A DNA stretch of 64,000 nucleotides, taken from AG2 sp036493735. Its GTDB lineage: Bacteria > Gemmatimonadota > Gemmatimonadetes > Gemmatimonadales > Gemmatimonadaceae. How positions within the stretch are numbered: position 1 is the first letter of the stretch; each line of letters opens with the position of its first letter. The stretch spans positions 3,265 through 67,264 of the forward strand of contig DASXPH010000047.1 in NCBI GenBank assembly GCA_036493735.1, given 5' to 3'. This document shows positions 9,407 through 17,736 of this stretch, in pieces. The position numbers and the translations under genes were made by a program. The notes below the pieces were generated by a model that saw nothing but the letters and a program-made list of their open reading frames with translations, did not search any database and had not been told where the DNA came from.

Positions 9407-10342
9407 ATGAACCGGATGCTCGTATGCCAGACGGCGCTCCTGTTGCTCGCGTCGTCCCTCGCCGCCCAACCCATGAACGTTGCCCAGCGACTCGGCTACC
9501 CCGCCAATTCAAAGTTGCTCATCCTGCACGGCGATGACCTCGGCGTGGCGCATTCGGTGAACGTCGCCAGTCTCGACGCGCTCGACCGTGGCGCGATCAC
9601 GTCGGCGAGCATCATGATGCCGACGCCATGGGTGACGGAGGTCGCGGCGTACGCAAAGGCCCGTCCCGACGCGGATCTCGGGCTGCACCTTACCCTGACG
9701 AGCGAATGGGAGACATATCGGTGGGGGAGCGTCGCGTCGAAGGATCAGGTGCCGAGTCTCCTCGGCCCGGACGGAACCTTTCCGAGCGACGTACCGCCGG
9801 TCGTCGCGCGCGCGAAGGCGGCGGAGGTCGAGCGCGAGCTGCGGGCGCAGGTGGAGCGCGCGCTGGCGATGGGGATCCATCCCACGCACCTCGACAGCCA
9901 CATGGGCGCGCTGTTCGTGACGAACGATCTCGTCGCGACATATATCAAGGTCGCGCACGACTATCACCTACCATTTCTCGCGATCCGTGGCTTTCCGGCG
10001 GGCGTGACTCAGGTGCCGCTGGGGCCGAACGATGTGGTGCTCGACAATGTCGTCATCGCTGGCCCCGAGATCGCGCGCGACCACTGGAAGGAGTTCTACC
10101 TGAACACGATCGCGAATCTCAAACCGGGCCTCACGGAGATCATCGTCCACCTCGGCCACGACGACAGTGAGCTGCAGGCGGTGACGGTGAACCACGAGCC
10201 CTATGGCTCAGCGTGGCGGCAGCGCGATTACGACGTCGTGAATAGCGCGGAGTTCAAGAAGGCGCTGAAGGACAACAACGTGATTCTCATCCGCTATCGG
10301 GACTTGCAGAAATTGATCGGCCAGCCGCTCGGGATGAAATAA
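9407..10342 (+). CDS. secreted YdjC/ChbG-like carbohydrate deacetylase
   Basis: The 311-residue protein has a signal peptide (MNRMLVCQTALLLLASSLAAQ) followed by a YdjC/ChbG fold. Putative metal ligands appear in the usual order: LILHGDDLGVAHSVN (the DD pair), LGLHLTLTSEW and PTHLDSHMGAL. A late HLGHDDSEL supplies further candidate active-site residues. ChbG removes an acetyl group from chito-oligosaccharides in the cytoplasm; an exported version suggests deacetylation of an extracellular or periplasmic oligosaccharide, which is inference. A purine-rich site precedes the ATG. It converges on the DUF4397 gene with a 21-base gap. Confidence 0.8.
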   Translation: MNRMLVCQTALLLLASSLAAQPMNVAQRLGYPANSKLLILHGDDLGVAHSVNVASLDALDRGAITSASIMMPTPWVTEVAAYAKARPDADLGLHLTLTSEWETYRWGSVASKDQVPSLLGPDGTFPSDVPPVVARAKAAEVERELRAQVERALAMGIHPTHLDSHMGALFVTNDLVATYIKVAHDYHLPFLAIRGFPAGVTQVPLGPNDVVLDNVVIAGPEIARDHWKEFYLNTIANLKPGLTEIIVHLGHDDSELQAVTVNHEPYGSAWRQRDYDVVNSAEFKKALKDNNVILIRYRDLQKLIGQPLGMK

Positions 10343-10363
10343 GGAAAGCAGCGTGCTCCAGGC

Positions 10364-11056
10364 TCAGATGATCTGGATCCGGACGCCCCCGCCGACCTGA
10401 TCGAGGATCAGGATCGTTCGCTTCTCGCCGCTCGCGAGCGGCACCTGCACTTTCACCGGCGCGGTAGACCAGCCCGAGGAGTCGGCAGGTGTTTGCCAGA
10501 TGTGCACCTCCCACGTGCCGACTGTGCTCTGAAGGAAGGGTGCGCTGAGACTCGTCGGATTGTCCTGGTAGTTGAATGGGAACTGCCACGCGATAGGCGT
10601 CTGGTAGTCGGGCTGGGTGCGATAGACCTGGAGCGTGCCGGCGTTCGGCGCGAGATGAATGACGCGGAGCTTCGTGGCGCCGGCGGGGACGACGTCGTTC
10701 GTGTCATCGAGCACCGCGGCGGAGATCGTGCCGCTGGAGGAGCGTACGGCGGCGATCGTGCTCAGGGCACCGCTGACGGCCGCGAACTGCTGGGTGATCG
10801 GCGTCCCCGAGCCCGCAGGCCGCATCACGAGCGTGTGACTACCGGGCTGCGGCCCCAGCGTATCGATCGCGCCCGCGGAGACCGCCGACGCGGCGATGAC
10901 GTCATCGATGAAGATGTCGACGGGCCCGGGGAACCCGTTGACGATGCGAAGCGACGGCGTCCCACCTAACGAGCAGCAGGTCGTCGTCGAGTCGGTGTTG
11001 CAGCCGGCGGTGGCAGCCGCGAGGAGCGCGACGGCGGCAAGAGCGCGAAAGCGCAT
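10364..11056 (-). CDS. DUF4397-like lipoprotein
   Basis: A 230-residue predicted lipoprotein with signal MRFRALAAVALLAAATAGC (lipobox ATAGC, Cys at 19). The mature part opens with SLRIVNGFPGPVDIFIDD and continues through PGSHTLVMRPAGSGTP and TKLRVIHLAPNAGTLQVY. This is the repeated 'vRvvh..p....vdvyvd' pattern of DUF4397 beta domains, probably two in tandem. Two adjacent Cys after TTT are unusual near the N-terminus. The family is found on bacterial surfaces and has no assigned function. It starts 33 bases after the nitrilase-like gene in the same direction, so the two may share a transcript. Confidence 0.7.
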   Translation of the reverse strand: MRFRALAAVALLAAATAGCNTDSTTTCCSLGGTPSLRIVNGFPGPVDIFIDDVIAASAVSAGAIDTLGPQPGSHTLVMRPAGSGTPITQQFAAVSGALSTIAAVRSSSGTISAAVLDDTNDVVPAGATKLRVIHLAPNAGTLQVYRTQPDYQTPIAWQFPFNYQDNPTSLSAPFLQSTVGTWEVHIWQTPADSSGWSTAPVKVQVPLASGEKRTILILDQVGGGVRIQII

Positions 11057-11089
11057 AATAGGCTCCGAACAGGGCGTCCGGTGAGCAAT

Positions 11090-12055
11090 CTAAGGGTCGG
11101 TCACGCCGAAGCGTACCTGCCGCGTTTCGCGCTCCATCCCGGTGCGCCGCGTTAGGCAGTCGTACAATTCCGGCCGTCTCGCGCGCAGCCAGCGGCGCCC
11201 AGAGGACATCGGCAGCAGCGACGCGTCGAGATCGGCGACGACCATGTCGTCGCCCGGCTTGCTCGTCTCGGCGATCACCTCGCCATAGGGATCGAGGATC
11301 ATCGCATTCCCGGTGCGGATCTCGTCGTCGTCCGGACCGACGCCGTTGCTGAAGATGAGAAAGAGGCCGTTGTCGTGCGCGCGACTCGGCAGCCAGCGCA
11401 TGAGCCACGCGCGCCCCTTCGGCCCACAGAGCTCGGCGCGGATCGCGTCGGGGTCCTCGTGGCGTCGCGCCCAGATGGCGGGATCGACGGGCTTCATTGC
11501 CTTCGGGCTCACCGAGTTGCATCCGCCCGTCTGATGCGGCGCGAGCAGGACCTCGGCGCCGGCGAGCGCCGTCGCCCGCGCGTTCTCGACGATGTTGTTG
11601 TCGTAGCAGGTGAGCACGCCGACGCGGCAGCCGTGGGGCGTGTCGAAGACGGTGTACTGTTCGCCGTTGGACAGGTGTTCACTCACGAACTCGTGCAGCT
11701 TGCGGTGGACGGCCCACTCGCCGTTAGGCATGGCGACGACATAGCCGTTGTACATCCGCCCGTCGGCGGCGCGTTCGATGAGCCCGGCGCCGATGGTGAT
11801 GCTCCGCTCGCGTGCGAGGCGAAGCAAATCCTGAGTCAATGGGCCGTCCGGGACCGGCTCGGCGAGCGCCTCGACCTCGTCGCGCGAGAGCTTGCGGACA
11901 TGCCAGTAGCCCGTCAGGCACATCTCCGGAAAAACGACGATCTCCGCGCCGGCGTGGGCGGCGTCATTCACATAGTGCCTAACGCGGCCGAGGTTGTACG
12001 GCTTGTCGCCGGGCGCATGCTGGAACTGGACACTCGCGACGCGGATGTTCCGCAT
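11090..12055 (-). CDS. nitrilase-superfamily carbon-nitrogen hydrolase
   Basis: A 321-residue enzyme starting at MRNIRVASVQFQ. The catalytic triad of the CN-hydrolase family is visible: Glu in VVFPEMCLTGY (near residue 47), Lys in VHRKLHEF (near 123) and Cys in VGVLTCYDNNIVENAR (near 158). The family hydrolyses amides or nitriles in the cytoplasm; the long DPAIWARRHEDPD insertion and the substrate are not assignable by eye. The start one base after the upstream kinase stop implies co-transcription, with possible translational coupling. Four copies of the dispersed CCTAACG word fall in or next to this gene. Confidence 0.85.
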   Translation of the reverse strand: MRNIRVASVQFQHAPGDKPYNLGRVRHYVNDAAHAGAEIVVFPEMCLTGYWHVRKLSRDEVEALAEPVPDGPLTQDLLRLARERSITIGAGLIERAADGRMYNGYVVAMPNGEWAVHRKLHEFVSEHLSNGEQYTVFDTPHGCRVGVLTCYDNNIVENARATALAGAEVLLAPHQTGGCNSVSPKAMKPVDPAIWARRHEDPDAIRAELCGPKGRAWLMRWLPSRAHDNGLFLIFSNGVGPDDDEIRTGNAMILDPYGEVIAETSKPGDDMVVADLDASLLPMSSGRRWLRARRPELYDCLTRRTGMERETRQVRFGVTDP

Positions 12056-12056
12056 G

Positions 12057-13274
12057 TCAGCGCGCCTTCGCCTTCCTCCGCGGACTCCGCGCACTCTGCG
12101 GCCCCCGCGTTTTTGTCGGCGTCTTTTTCGCACCGTCCACCAATCGCCAGAACTGCTTATCACCGATCACCGTCACCGCGTGGCCCAAGGCGGCCAGTCG
12201 GCGGATCTCCATGATCTTCGTGCCGCCAACGGTGCCGGCAACCTGCAGCGGGTTCGGTCGCCCGCGTACGAGCACGTCCGTCAGTTGCCCCGGCTTCGAC
12301 TGCACCACCGCGCCGGCTTTCTTCGCGGCGGTGATTGCTTCGCTCCGTGGGCGGCTCAGGAATCCGGTGAACGAGATTCGCTTGCCCCTGAGGCTCTGGA
12401 GACGTCCCGTCGCCGGCGGCGACGGTATGCGCTGGCGGAGCGCGGCGATCAGCTCTCCCGCCGCTTCGTAGCGCTTGCCGCGCGAGCCGAGGCAGCGGTG
12501 GATGACCTCCTTCAGATGATCGCTGCATGGCAGGCGGCGCACGTCCTTGCTGCGCATCGGCTTCGAGATCTCGCCGCGCAACAGCATCGCGGCGATGAGG
12601 CCGATCTGATAGATGTCGTCGCGCTGCTGCCAGCGCCGGATCTTGCCCCACGCGATCTCGGTTGGCGCGTTGAGCACGTTGAACGCGTCGGCGGTGACCC
12701 CGCGGCGGCTCAACTGGTGCGTCGCAATGCCGAAGTCGCCGAGCTTGAGCTCCTCGTTCTCGCAGACAAAGACGTTGAAGGGGGTGAGGTCGCGATGCAG
12801 CGCCTGGCCCCGATGCAGGGCGTCGAGCGCGCGGAGAATCGCCGCGATCTCGCGCCTAACGAATCGCTCGGACTGTGGACCGGCGCGCGTCAGCCACTGG
12901 CTGAGATCACCCTGCTCGGCATACTCCATCGCGAGGCAGTAGCGCGTGCGCAAACCGTCGACGATGGGAAAGCGGTCGTAGACGCGCAGCGCGCGCACCT
13001 CGCGATCGAGCAGCTCGGCGAAGTACGCTTCGCGCAGCCACGCCGTGAGTCGCTCGCTGATCTTGACGCAAACCTTCGCCGGAAATCCCTGAGCGGGTGT
13101 GACCGTCGCGAGATACACCTCGCCGAAGCCGCCCTTGCCGATGAGCTGCTCGAGGTGATAGGTGCGTCCCGTCTCGCCGCTATAGGCAGTTGGCACGTTC
13201 GATTTTGCGGCGACCGTTGGGTGCGGCGTGTACGCAGCGCCGAGTGCGGTCGTCTCCCGATTTTGGGTCGGCAT
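12057..13274 (-). CDS. Ser/Thr protein kinase with C-terminal BRCT-like domain
   Basis: A 405-residue soluble protein. Residues about 40-285 form a Hanks-type kinase: glycine loop GKGGFGEVYLA, lysine in VCVKI, catalytic HRDLTPFNVF, metal-binding DFGIATH. The APE segment is degenerate (APTEIAWGK). From about 293 to 370, LRGKRISFTGFLSRPRSEA, KKAGAVVQSKPGQLTDVLVRG, KIMEIRRLAALGHAVTVI and a FWRLV helix give the order expected of a BRCT domain like that of NAD-dependent DNA ligase. The tail is basic (RSPRRKAKAR). No transmembrane segment or PASTA repeats are present. A kinase-BRCT arrangement suggests phospho- or DNA-damage-linked targeting (inference). It precedes the nitrilase gene by one base. 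Confidence 0.82.
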   Translation of the reverse strand: MPTQNRETTALGAAYTPHPTVAAKSNVPTAYSGETGRTYHLEQLIGKGGFGEVYLATVTPAQGFPAKVCVKISERLTAWLREAYFAELLDREVRALRVYDRFPIVDGLRTRYCLAMEYAEQGDLSQWLTRAGPQSERFVRREIAAILRALDALHRGQALHRDLTPFNVFVCENEELKLGDFGIATHQLSRRGVTADAFNVLNAPTEIAWGKIRRWQQRDDIYQIGLIAAMLLRGEISKPMRSKDVRRLPCSDHLKEVIHRCLGSRGKRYEAAGELIAALRQRIPSPPATGRLQSLRGKRISFTGFLSRPRSEAITAAKKAGAVVQSKPGQLTDVLVRGRPNPLQVAGTVGGTKIMEIRRLAALGHAVTVIGDKQFWRLVDGAKKTPTKTRGPQSARSPRRKAKAR

Positions 13275-13320
13275 AGGGCTACTAGTTGACCTCTTTCGGG
13301 TGCTCCGTCAAGTCGGGGCG

Positions 13321-13369
13321 CGTGGCCCGTGGCGCGTGGCGCGTGGCGCGTGGGGCGTGGCGCGTAAAG
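13321..13369. repeat. heptad tandem repeat B (unit CGTGGCG)
   Basis: Seven consecutive 7-nt units, four of them exactly CGTGGCG and the others one to three changes away. It lies between the kinase gene (minus) and the DsrE-like gene (plus), about 50 bases before the former's start and 107 before the latter's. Unlike most related elements it has no clear inverted arm. Confidence 0.75.
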
Positions 13370-13475
13370 ACGTCGAACCGCGAAATGTCCCGTTTCGGCC
13401 ACGAGATACGAATAAAGAATAAGTCGGAAGCCAGACTTGCTCGCGATCGAACCAACAACGGGAGAGCTCAGATTC

Positions 13476-14150
13476 ATGTTCACAACGCTGACCACGACGC
13501 GCCGCGCGATGCTTGCCGCATCGCTCGCGACGATTGCCGCAGGCGCCGCCATCACCGTGCACGCGGGCGCACTCCAGGCGGATACGAAGCCTGCCGCGCA
13601 CAACGTGCCGAGCAACAACTGGCTCAAAGGGCTGAAGGCGAAACACAAGCAGTTCTTCGACAATCCTTCACCGAACGGCGGGGTCGCGCTCGTGCATGTG
13701 ATGAACTATTACGACACCTATAACAAAGCCTTCAATGTGAAGGACTCCGACATCGACGCGGTGCTCACCTTCTACGCCGCGACCACCTTCTATGGGCTGA
13801 ACGACGCCGCGTGGGCGAAGTACGATCTTGGCGAGTTTCTCGACGCGAAGGATCCCGCGACGGGCAAGCCCGCGACGGCCAATCCATGGCGCACGGCGCC
13901 GGTGGTCCTCGGTATGACGCTGCCGTCAGCGAGTATCGAGTCGCTCCATAAGCGCGGCGCGACGCTGATTATGTGTAACAATGCGCTGACGATCTTCTCC
14001 GGCTTGCTCGCGGCGAAGCGCGGGCTCGACGCGAAGGTGGTCTACGAAGACCTGCGCGCGAACATTCTCCCGGATGTTCAGTTGGTGCCGGGGATGGTGG
14101 TCGCCGTCGAACAGGCGCAACGAGCGGGGTTGAGCTACCACCGCCAGTGA
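13476..14150 (+). CDS. exported DsrE-family-like protein
   Basis: A 224-residue protein beginning MFTTLTTTRRAMLAAS. The paired Arg and following hydrophobic stretch (to about residue 30) suggest an export signal, possibly Tat. A GGGAGAG ribosome site lies about ten bases upstream. The mature part has the DsrE/F pattern: VALVHVMNYYDTYN (first strand), a long central segment, KRGATLIMCNNALTIFSG with a single Cys at the usual active-site position, then DVQLVPGMVVAVEQAQRAGLSYHR, close to the canonical ending of this family. DsrE proteins handle sulfur or regulate thiols; a role here is unproven. It converges on the next gene across a heptad element. Confidence 0.65.
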   Translation: MFTTLTTTRRAMLAASLATIAAGAAITVHAGALQADTKPAAHNVPSNNWLKGLKAKHKQFFDNPSPNGGVALVHVMNYYDTYNKAFNVKDSDIDAVLTFYAATTFYGLNDAAWAKYDLGEFLDAKDPATGKPATANPWRTAPVVLGMTLPSASIESLHKRGATLIMCNNALTIFSGLLAAKRGLDAKVVYEDLRANILPDVQLVPGMVVAVEQAQRAGLSYHRQ

Positions 14151-14154
14151 ACCC

Positions 14155-14217
14155 GTTGGTGTTGAGCAGTGGGCGTTGGGCCTTGATCGCTAGACGCCAA
14201 ACGCGGAACGCCCAACG
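14155..14217. repeat. heptad-phased inverted-repeat element C
   Basis: Nine 7-nt units between two convergent stop codons. Left units include GTGGGCG and TTGGGCC; right units include CGGAACG and CCCAACG. GCGTTGGGC (14173-14181) pairs with GCCCAACGC (14210-14218). The position between convergent genes fits a bidirectional terminator, without a T tract. Confidence 0.65.
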
Positions 14218-14670
14218 CTATGAGCTCAGTACGTCGCTTCGTTTCAGTTCGTCGGTGAGCCAGCGGGCGCCCGCTACGATGGCGCCCGCGATCGGCATGA
14301 GAATGAGCGCGCGCACCAGGAGTGTCACCGTGTTCGTCATGGCGCCCGCGAGGGCGGCACTGAACCCGGCCGGCATAACGAGCCGGCCGGCGAGATCGGC
14401 GACGACGCCCCCGCAGAAAATGGTGGCAGCAATGATCAGTCCCGCGCCGAGCCAGTTGTCGTCACGCAGCCAGATCACGACGCCGACAACATAGATCGCG
14501 GCCACCAGCCAGAGCAGACTCGTGAGGAAGGCCGCGGTCGCGCTCATCGGCGCGAGCGTCGTCAACAACTTGGCGACGGTCCGCACCATCGTGTACACGG
14601 CGGCGGGGAGGAGCACCGAGGCGGCCTCCGGCCCGTCCAATTGAATGCGAAAATCTACCCCTTTGCTCAT
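14218..14670 (-). CDS. small integral membrane protein, unknown function
   Basis: I do not recognise this 150-residue protein. It has three or four hydrophobic segments (about 30-60, 68-95, 105-130), a charged WLRDDNW loop between the first and second, and a charged C-terminus (WLTDELKRSDV). No motif suggests a substrate or enzyme. The start ATG gives MSKGVDFRIQL, a soluble leader of about 20 residues. It stands alone: an ADOP gene ends about 190 bases upstream, and it converges on the DsrE-like gene across a heptad element. Confidence 0.6.
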   Translation of the reverse strand: MSKGVDFRIQLDGPEAASVLLPAAVYTMVRTVAKLLTTLAPMSATAAFLTSLLWLVAAIYVVGVVIWLRDDNWLGAGLIIAATIFCGGVVADLAGRLVMPAGFSAALAGAMTNTVTLLVRALILMPIAGAIVAGARWLTDELKRSDVLSS

Positions 14671-14856
14671 CGCACAGGTCGTTAGGCGGGCAAAAAGTCA
14701 CGGCGGCATCGTCGCGCTGGAAAGCGGGCCCGCGGCTACTTACCCGCTCCACACAATCGACGACTCGGCCATGACCTCCGAAACCACCCCGTCCGGCGCT
14801 CTGTGGGCCATGTCCACCCAGCGGCAGGATATGGGTCACCGATTCGCCCAGTGAGC

Positions 14857-17553
14857 TCAGGCGTCGGCTCGCAGGGCAATGCTGGGGTCTACTCGCGACG
14901 CTACGAAGGCAGGCAGGATGCTCGCCATCAGGGCAACCGACAGGAGCACCGCCCCGACGACCATATATATGACGGGGTCCGTCGGCGACTCCTGGAAGAG
15001 CAGTGACGCAATCGCCCGTGCGGCCAGGAGCGCTATGCCGACGCCGAGTACGATGCCAACGGAGACAAGCCTGATGCCGCCGTGCATGACGAGTCGCACG
15101 ACGCTCGCCGCCGACGCGCCGAGGGCGATGCGAACGCCGAGCTCCCGGCGTCGCTGGGCGACGCCGTACGCGATCACGCTGTACAACCCGATACCAGCCA
15201 GCAGCAGTGCCAGGCCGCCGAAGGCGACGAACATGGTGGCGCCCAGCTGCCAGCTTCGCAGCCTGCCGTCGATCATGTTCCGAAACGGCTCGACGGTGAC
15301 ATAGGAGGAGCCTGGCATCGTGCGCTGCAACTGACGTCGCACGCTCTCGGCGACTTCGCTCGCGTTTCCGTCGACACGTACGAACAGCATGCCCTCCGGC
15401 TCGCCATGCTGCGCGATCGGGATGTAGTACATGAACTCGTGCGCCTCGCGCAGAGTATGGAGCCGGAGATCCTCCGACACGCCAATCACCGTCGCGCACG
15501 AGGAGTCACGCGACGCAATGCGAATGCATTTGCCTAACGGCTCCTGCCCGGGCCAGAGCGCGTTCGCCATGCCCTGGCTGACGACAACCACACGCGGCGA
15601 TCTGGCGTCGTCGTGCTCATCGAACGCGCGTCCGCGCAGGAGCCGTGTTCCAGCCGTCCGGAAGTAGTCGGGGTTCGCCGCCTGCATGTCGAAATTCCCG
15701 AGGACGTCGACGCTGTCGATGCCGGCGACGAAAAGCGCGCGGCTCTCGAATCCATAGAAGGGCACCGAGCTCACGATCGATGCACCGACCACACCGGGGA
15801 TGGATCGCGCTGATTCCACCAGCCGATTCTCGAGCGCCAAGTGCTCGGCCGGCGTGAACACCACGCCCCGCCTCTGATCCGTCACGAGGAGGAGCGGATC
15901 GACATCGTAGCCAAGGCGCAGCGCGCGCACGTGCTGCAGACTGCGCACGAAGAGTCCCGCACCGACGAGCAGGACCACTGACAGGGTCGCCTGCAGCACG
16001 AGCAGCGCGGCGCGGCTGCGCGAGGATCGCAGGCCGGTGTCGCGCCCGGCGCCGACGAGCATCGGCGACAATGATGCCCGGGTCGCGTCGAAGAGGGGAG
16101 CAATCCCAATCAGCAACGCCGTGATCAGTGTGAGCGCGAGCGTCACGATCAGCGTGCGATAGTCGGCAACCACACTTGCGCTGAAGTCGGGCGGCAGGAA
16201 CAGGGCGCGAAGCACCCCACCGCCCCACTGGGCAATTACTAAACCGAGAAGGCCGCCGAGCGCGGCGAGCACGAAACTCTCGATCAGCAGTTGTTGCAAC
16301 AACCGCGCGTTGCTTACGCCGAGTGCGCGGCGGAGGGCGATCTCACGGCGACGCGCGAGAGCGCGCGCGAGCAGCAGATTGGCGACGTTGGCGCACGCGA
16401 CGAGGAGCACGACGAGAGTCACGCCGGCGACCCAGGTCAATACTCTGGCTTCAGGTCCGGCGAGTGGTCCCCGCTCCGGCTGCACTGGCCCAACGATGGC
16501 AGTGGGTCGAGCTGCGGCGAGCGGTTGCTGCCCCTTTTCAACGGCGAGCTCCGCGAGCCAGCTGCGCTGGAAAGCGGCGGTGAGGTCCGCACTCGCGGCA
16601 GCGACGCTCACCCCTGTCTTTCGTCTAACAACGGCGCTGATCCAGTGGAAACCGTAATTGGTGACGTAGCTCGCGCCGCGTGCATCCATGCCGAAGGTGG
16701 TGACCGGGATGTAGACGGCGGGATCGTGCTCCTCCTCGAACCCGTGGAAACCGGGCGGCGCGACACCGATGATGGTGCAGAGCGTGTGGCCGACGCGGAG
16801 CCGCTGGCCAAGGACATCGGATCGGCCGCCGAACTCCGTTTGCCAGAACCCGAAGCCGAGGACGGCCACGGGCGTGCCTAACGGGATGCTGTCTTCGGCG
16901 GTCGTGTAGTAGCGACCGAGGGCGGGCTTGGCGTCGAAGAAATCGAAGTAGCTCGCCGAGGCGCCAACTACCTGATGTACGCGGGCCGCGTCACCCTCGC
17001 CGACGGCGAGTCGCCACGACACGAACGCGGCGGCGTCGGAGAAATCGTGACTCCACCTTACAAGGTCACGGAATCGCGGGAACTGGAAGCCGTCGGTGGT
17101 CCGGGTAACTCGGTCTCGGGTGCGCCTGAGGTACACACGATGGACGTGGTCGGCGTCGCGAAGAAATGTCGGCGGCCGGAGCAGGAGCCGGTCGACGATG
17201 CCAAACATCCCCGCGTTGGCGCCAATACCGAGGGCGAGGGTGACGACGACTCCGGCAGCGAATGCCGGGCGCGCGCGCATCCCGCGCACGGCGTAACGGA
17301 TGTCGTGGGCGATTGTATCGATGAGGAATGTGCCGCGTGCGTCGCGGCTCTGCTCCTTGGCGGTGTCGACGCCGCCGAACGCGATTCGCGCACGGCGCGT
17401 GGCGTCGGCGCGCGACATTCCGGCTCGCTCGTACTTATCGGTTTCGCGGTCGAGGTGGAAGCGAAGCTCGTCGTCGAGCTCGCGCTCGACGTCGGGGCGT
17501 CGGAAGAGGACGCGGAGCCGATAGCGGAAGTCGCTCCAGAGTTCAGTAAGCAT
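14857..17553 (-). CDS. ADOP-family (MacB/FtsX-like) ABC permease
   Basis: The start MLTELWSDFRYRLR is chosen at the family's N-terminal prefix, giving 898 residues. Residues 1-85 are the soluble permease prefix (ELDDELRFHLDRE, MSRADATRRARIAFGG). The core has two MacB-type halves: a transmembrane helix near 95-120 (VVTLALGIGANAGMFGIVD), a periplasmic domain, an FtsX block near 380-500 (VTLVVLLVACANVANLLLARALARRREIALRRALG), a second periplasmic domain and a final FtsX block (GLYSVIAYGVAQRRRELGVRIALGAS). No ATPase is encoded nearby, as usual for these orphan permeases. A pair of operator-like palindromes lies 80-130 bases upstream. Substrate unknown. Confidence 0.88.
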   Translation of the reverse strand: MLTELWSDFRYRLRVLFRRPDVERELDDELRFHLDRETDKYERAGMSRADATRRARIAFGGVDTAKEQSRDARGTFLIDTIAHDIRYAVRGMRARPAFAAGVVVTLALGIGANAGMFGIVDRLLLRPPTFLRDADHVHRVYLRRTRDRVTRTTDGFQFPRFRDLVRWSHDFSDAAAFVSWRLAVGEGDAARVHQVVGASASYFDFFDAKPALGRYYTTAEDSIPLGTPVAVLGFGFWQTEFGGRSDVLGQRLRVGHTLCTIIGVAPPGFHGFEEEHDPAVYIPVTTFGMDARGASYVTNYGFHWISAVVRRKTGVSVAAASADLTAAFQRSWLAELAVEKGQQPLAAARPTAIVGPVQPERGPLAGPEARVLTWVAGVTLVVLLVACANVANLLLARALARRREIALRRALGVSNARLLQQLLIESFVLAALGGLLGLVIAQWGGGVLRALFLPPDFSASVVADYRTLIVTLALTLITALLIGIAPLFDATRASLSPMLVGAGRDTGLRSSRSRAALLVLQATLSVVLLVGAGLFVRSLQHVRALRLGYDVDPLLLVTDQRRGVVFTPAEHLALENRLVESARSIPGVVGASIVSSVPFYGFESRALFVAGIDSVDVLGNFDMQAANPDYFRTAGTRLLRGRAFDEHDDARSPRVVVVSQGMANALWPGQEPLGKCIRIASRDSSCATVIGVSEDLRLHTLREAHEFMYYIPIAQHGEPEGMLFVRVDGNASEVAESVRRQLQRTMPGSSYVTVEPFRNMIDGRLRSWQLGATMFVAFGGLALLLAGIGLYSVIAYGVAQRRRELGVRIALGASAASVVRLVMHGGIRLVSVGIVLGVGIALLAARAIASLLFQESPTDPVIYMVVGAVLLSVALMASILPAFVASRVDPSIALRADA

Positions 17554-17631
17554 CAATCCTCGCTCGCGTTTTGCGCTCGTGCTCCTCTCACCGATCCAGT
17601 CGACCGCGGGCACTCGACCAACAGCCCCCGA

Positions 17632-17683
17632 CCCTTGTACTTCTACAAGAGACGATACGTTTCGCCTTGTAGAAGTACAAGGG
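17632..17683. promoter_or_regulatory. two facing operator-like palindromes upstream of the ADOP gene
   Basis: CCCTTGTACTTCTACAAG (17632-17649) is repeated as its perfect 18-bp complement at 17666-17683. Each arm is itself palindromic, CTTGTA-N4-TACAAG, so the site holds two operator-like boxes 32 bp apart centre to centre (about three helical turns). It lies upstream of the minus-strand ADOP gene, just past the stop of the next minus-strand frame. It could alternatively form a strong hairpin terminator for that frame, but no T tract follows. Confidence 0.6.
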
Positions 17684-17736
17684 GGAAGGGACAGCCGGCC
17701 CGAGATGCGCCGGCAGCGGGACGCGGGATGCGGCGA

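Noticed and set aside
17299..17549. Short plus-strand frames before the ADOP start
   Set aside because: They are complements of the ADOP prefix domain and have no independent support.
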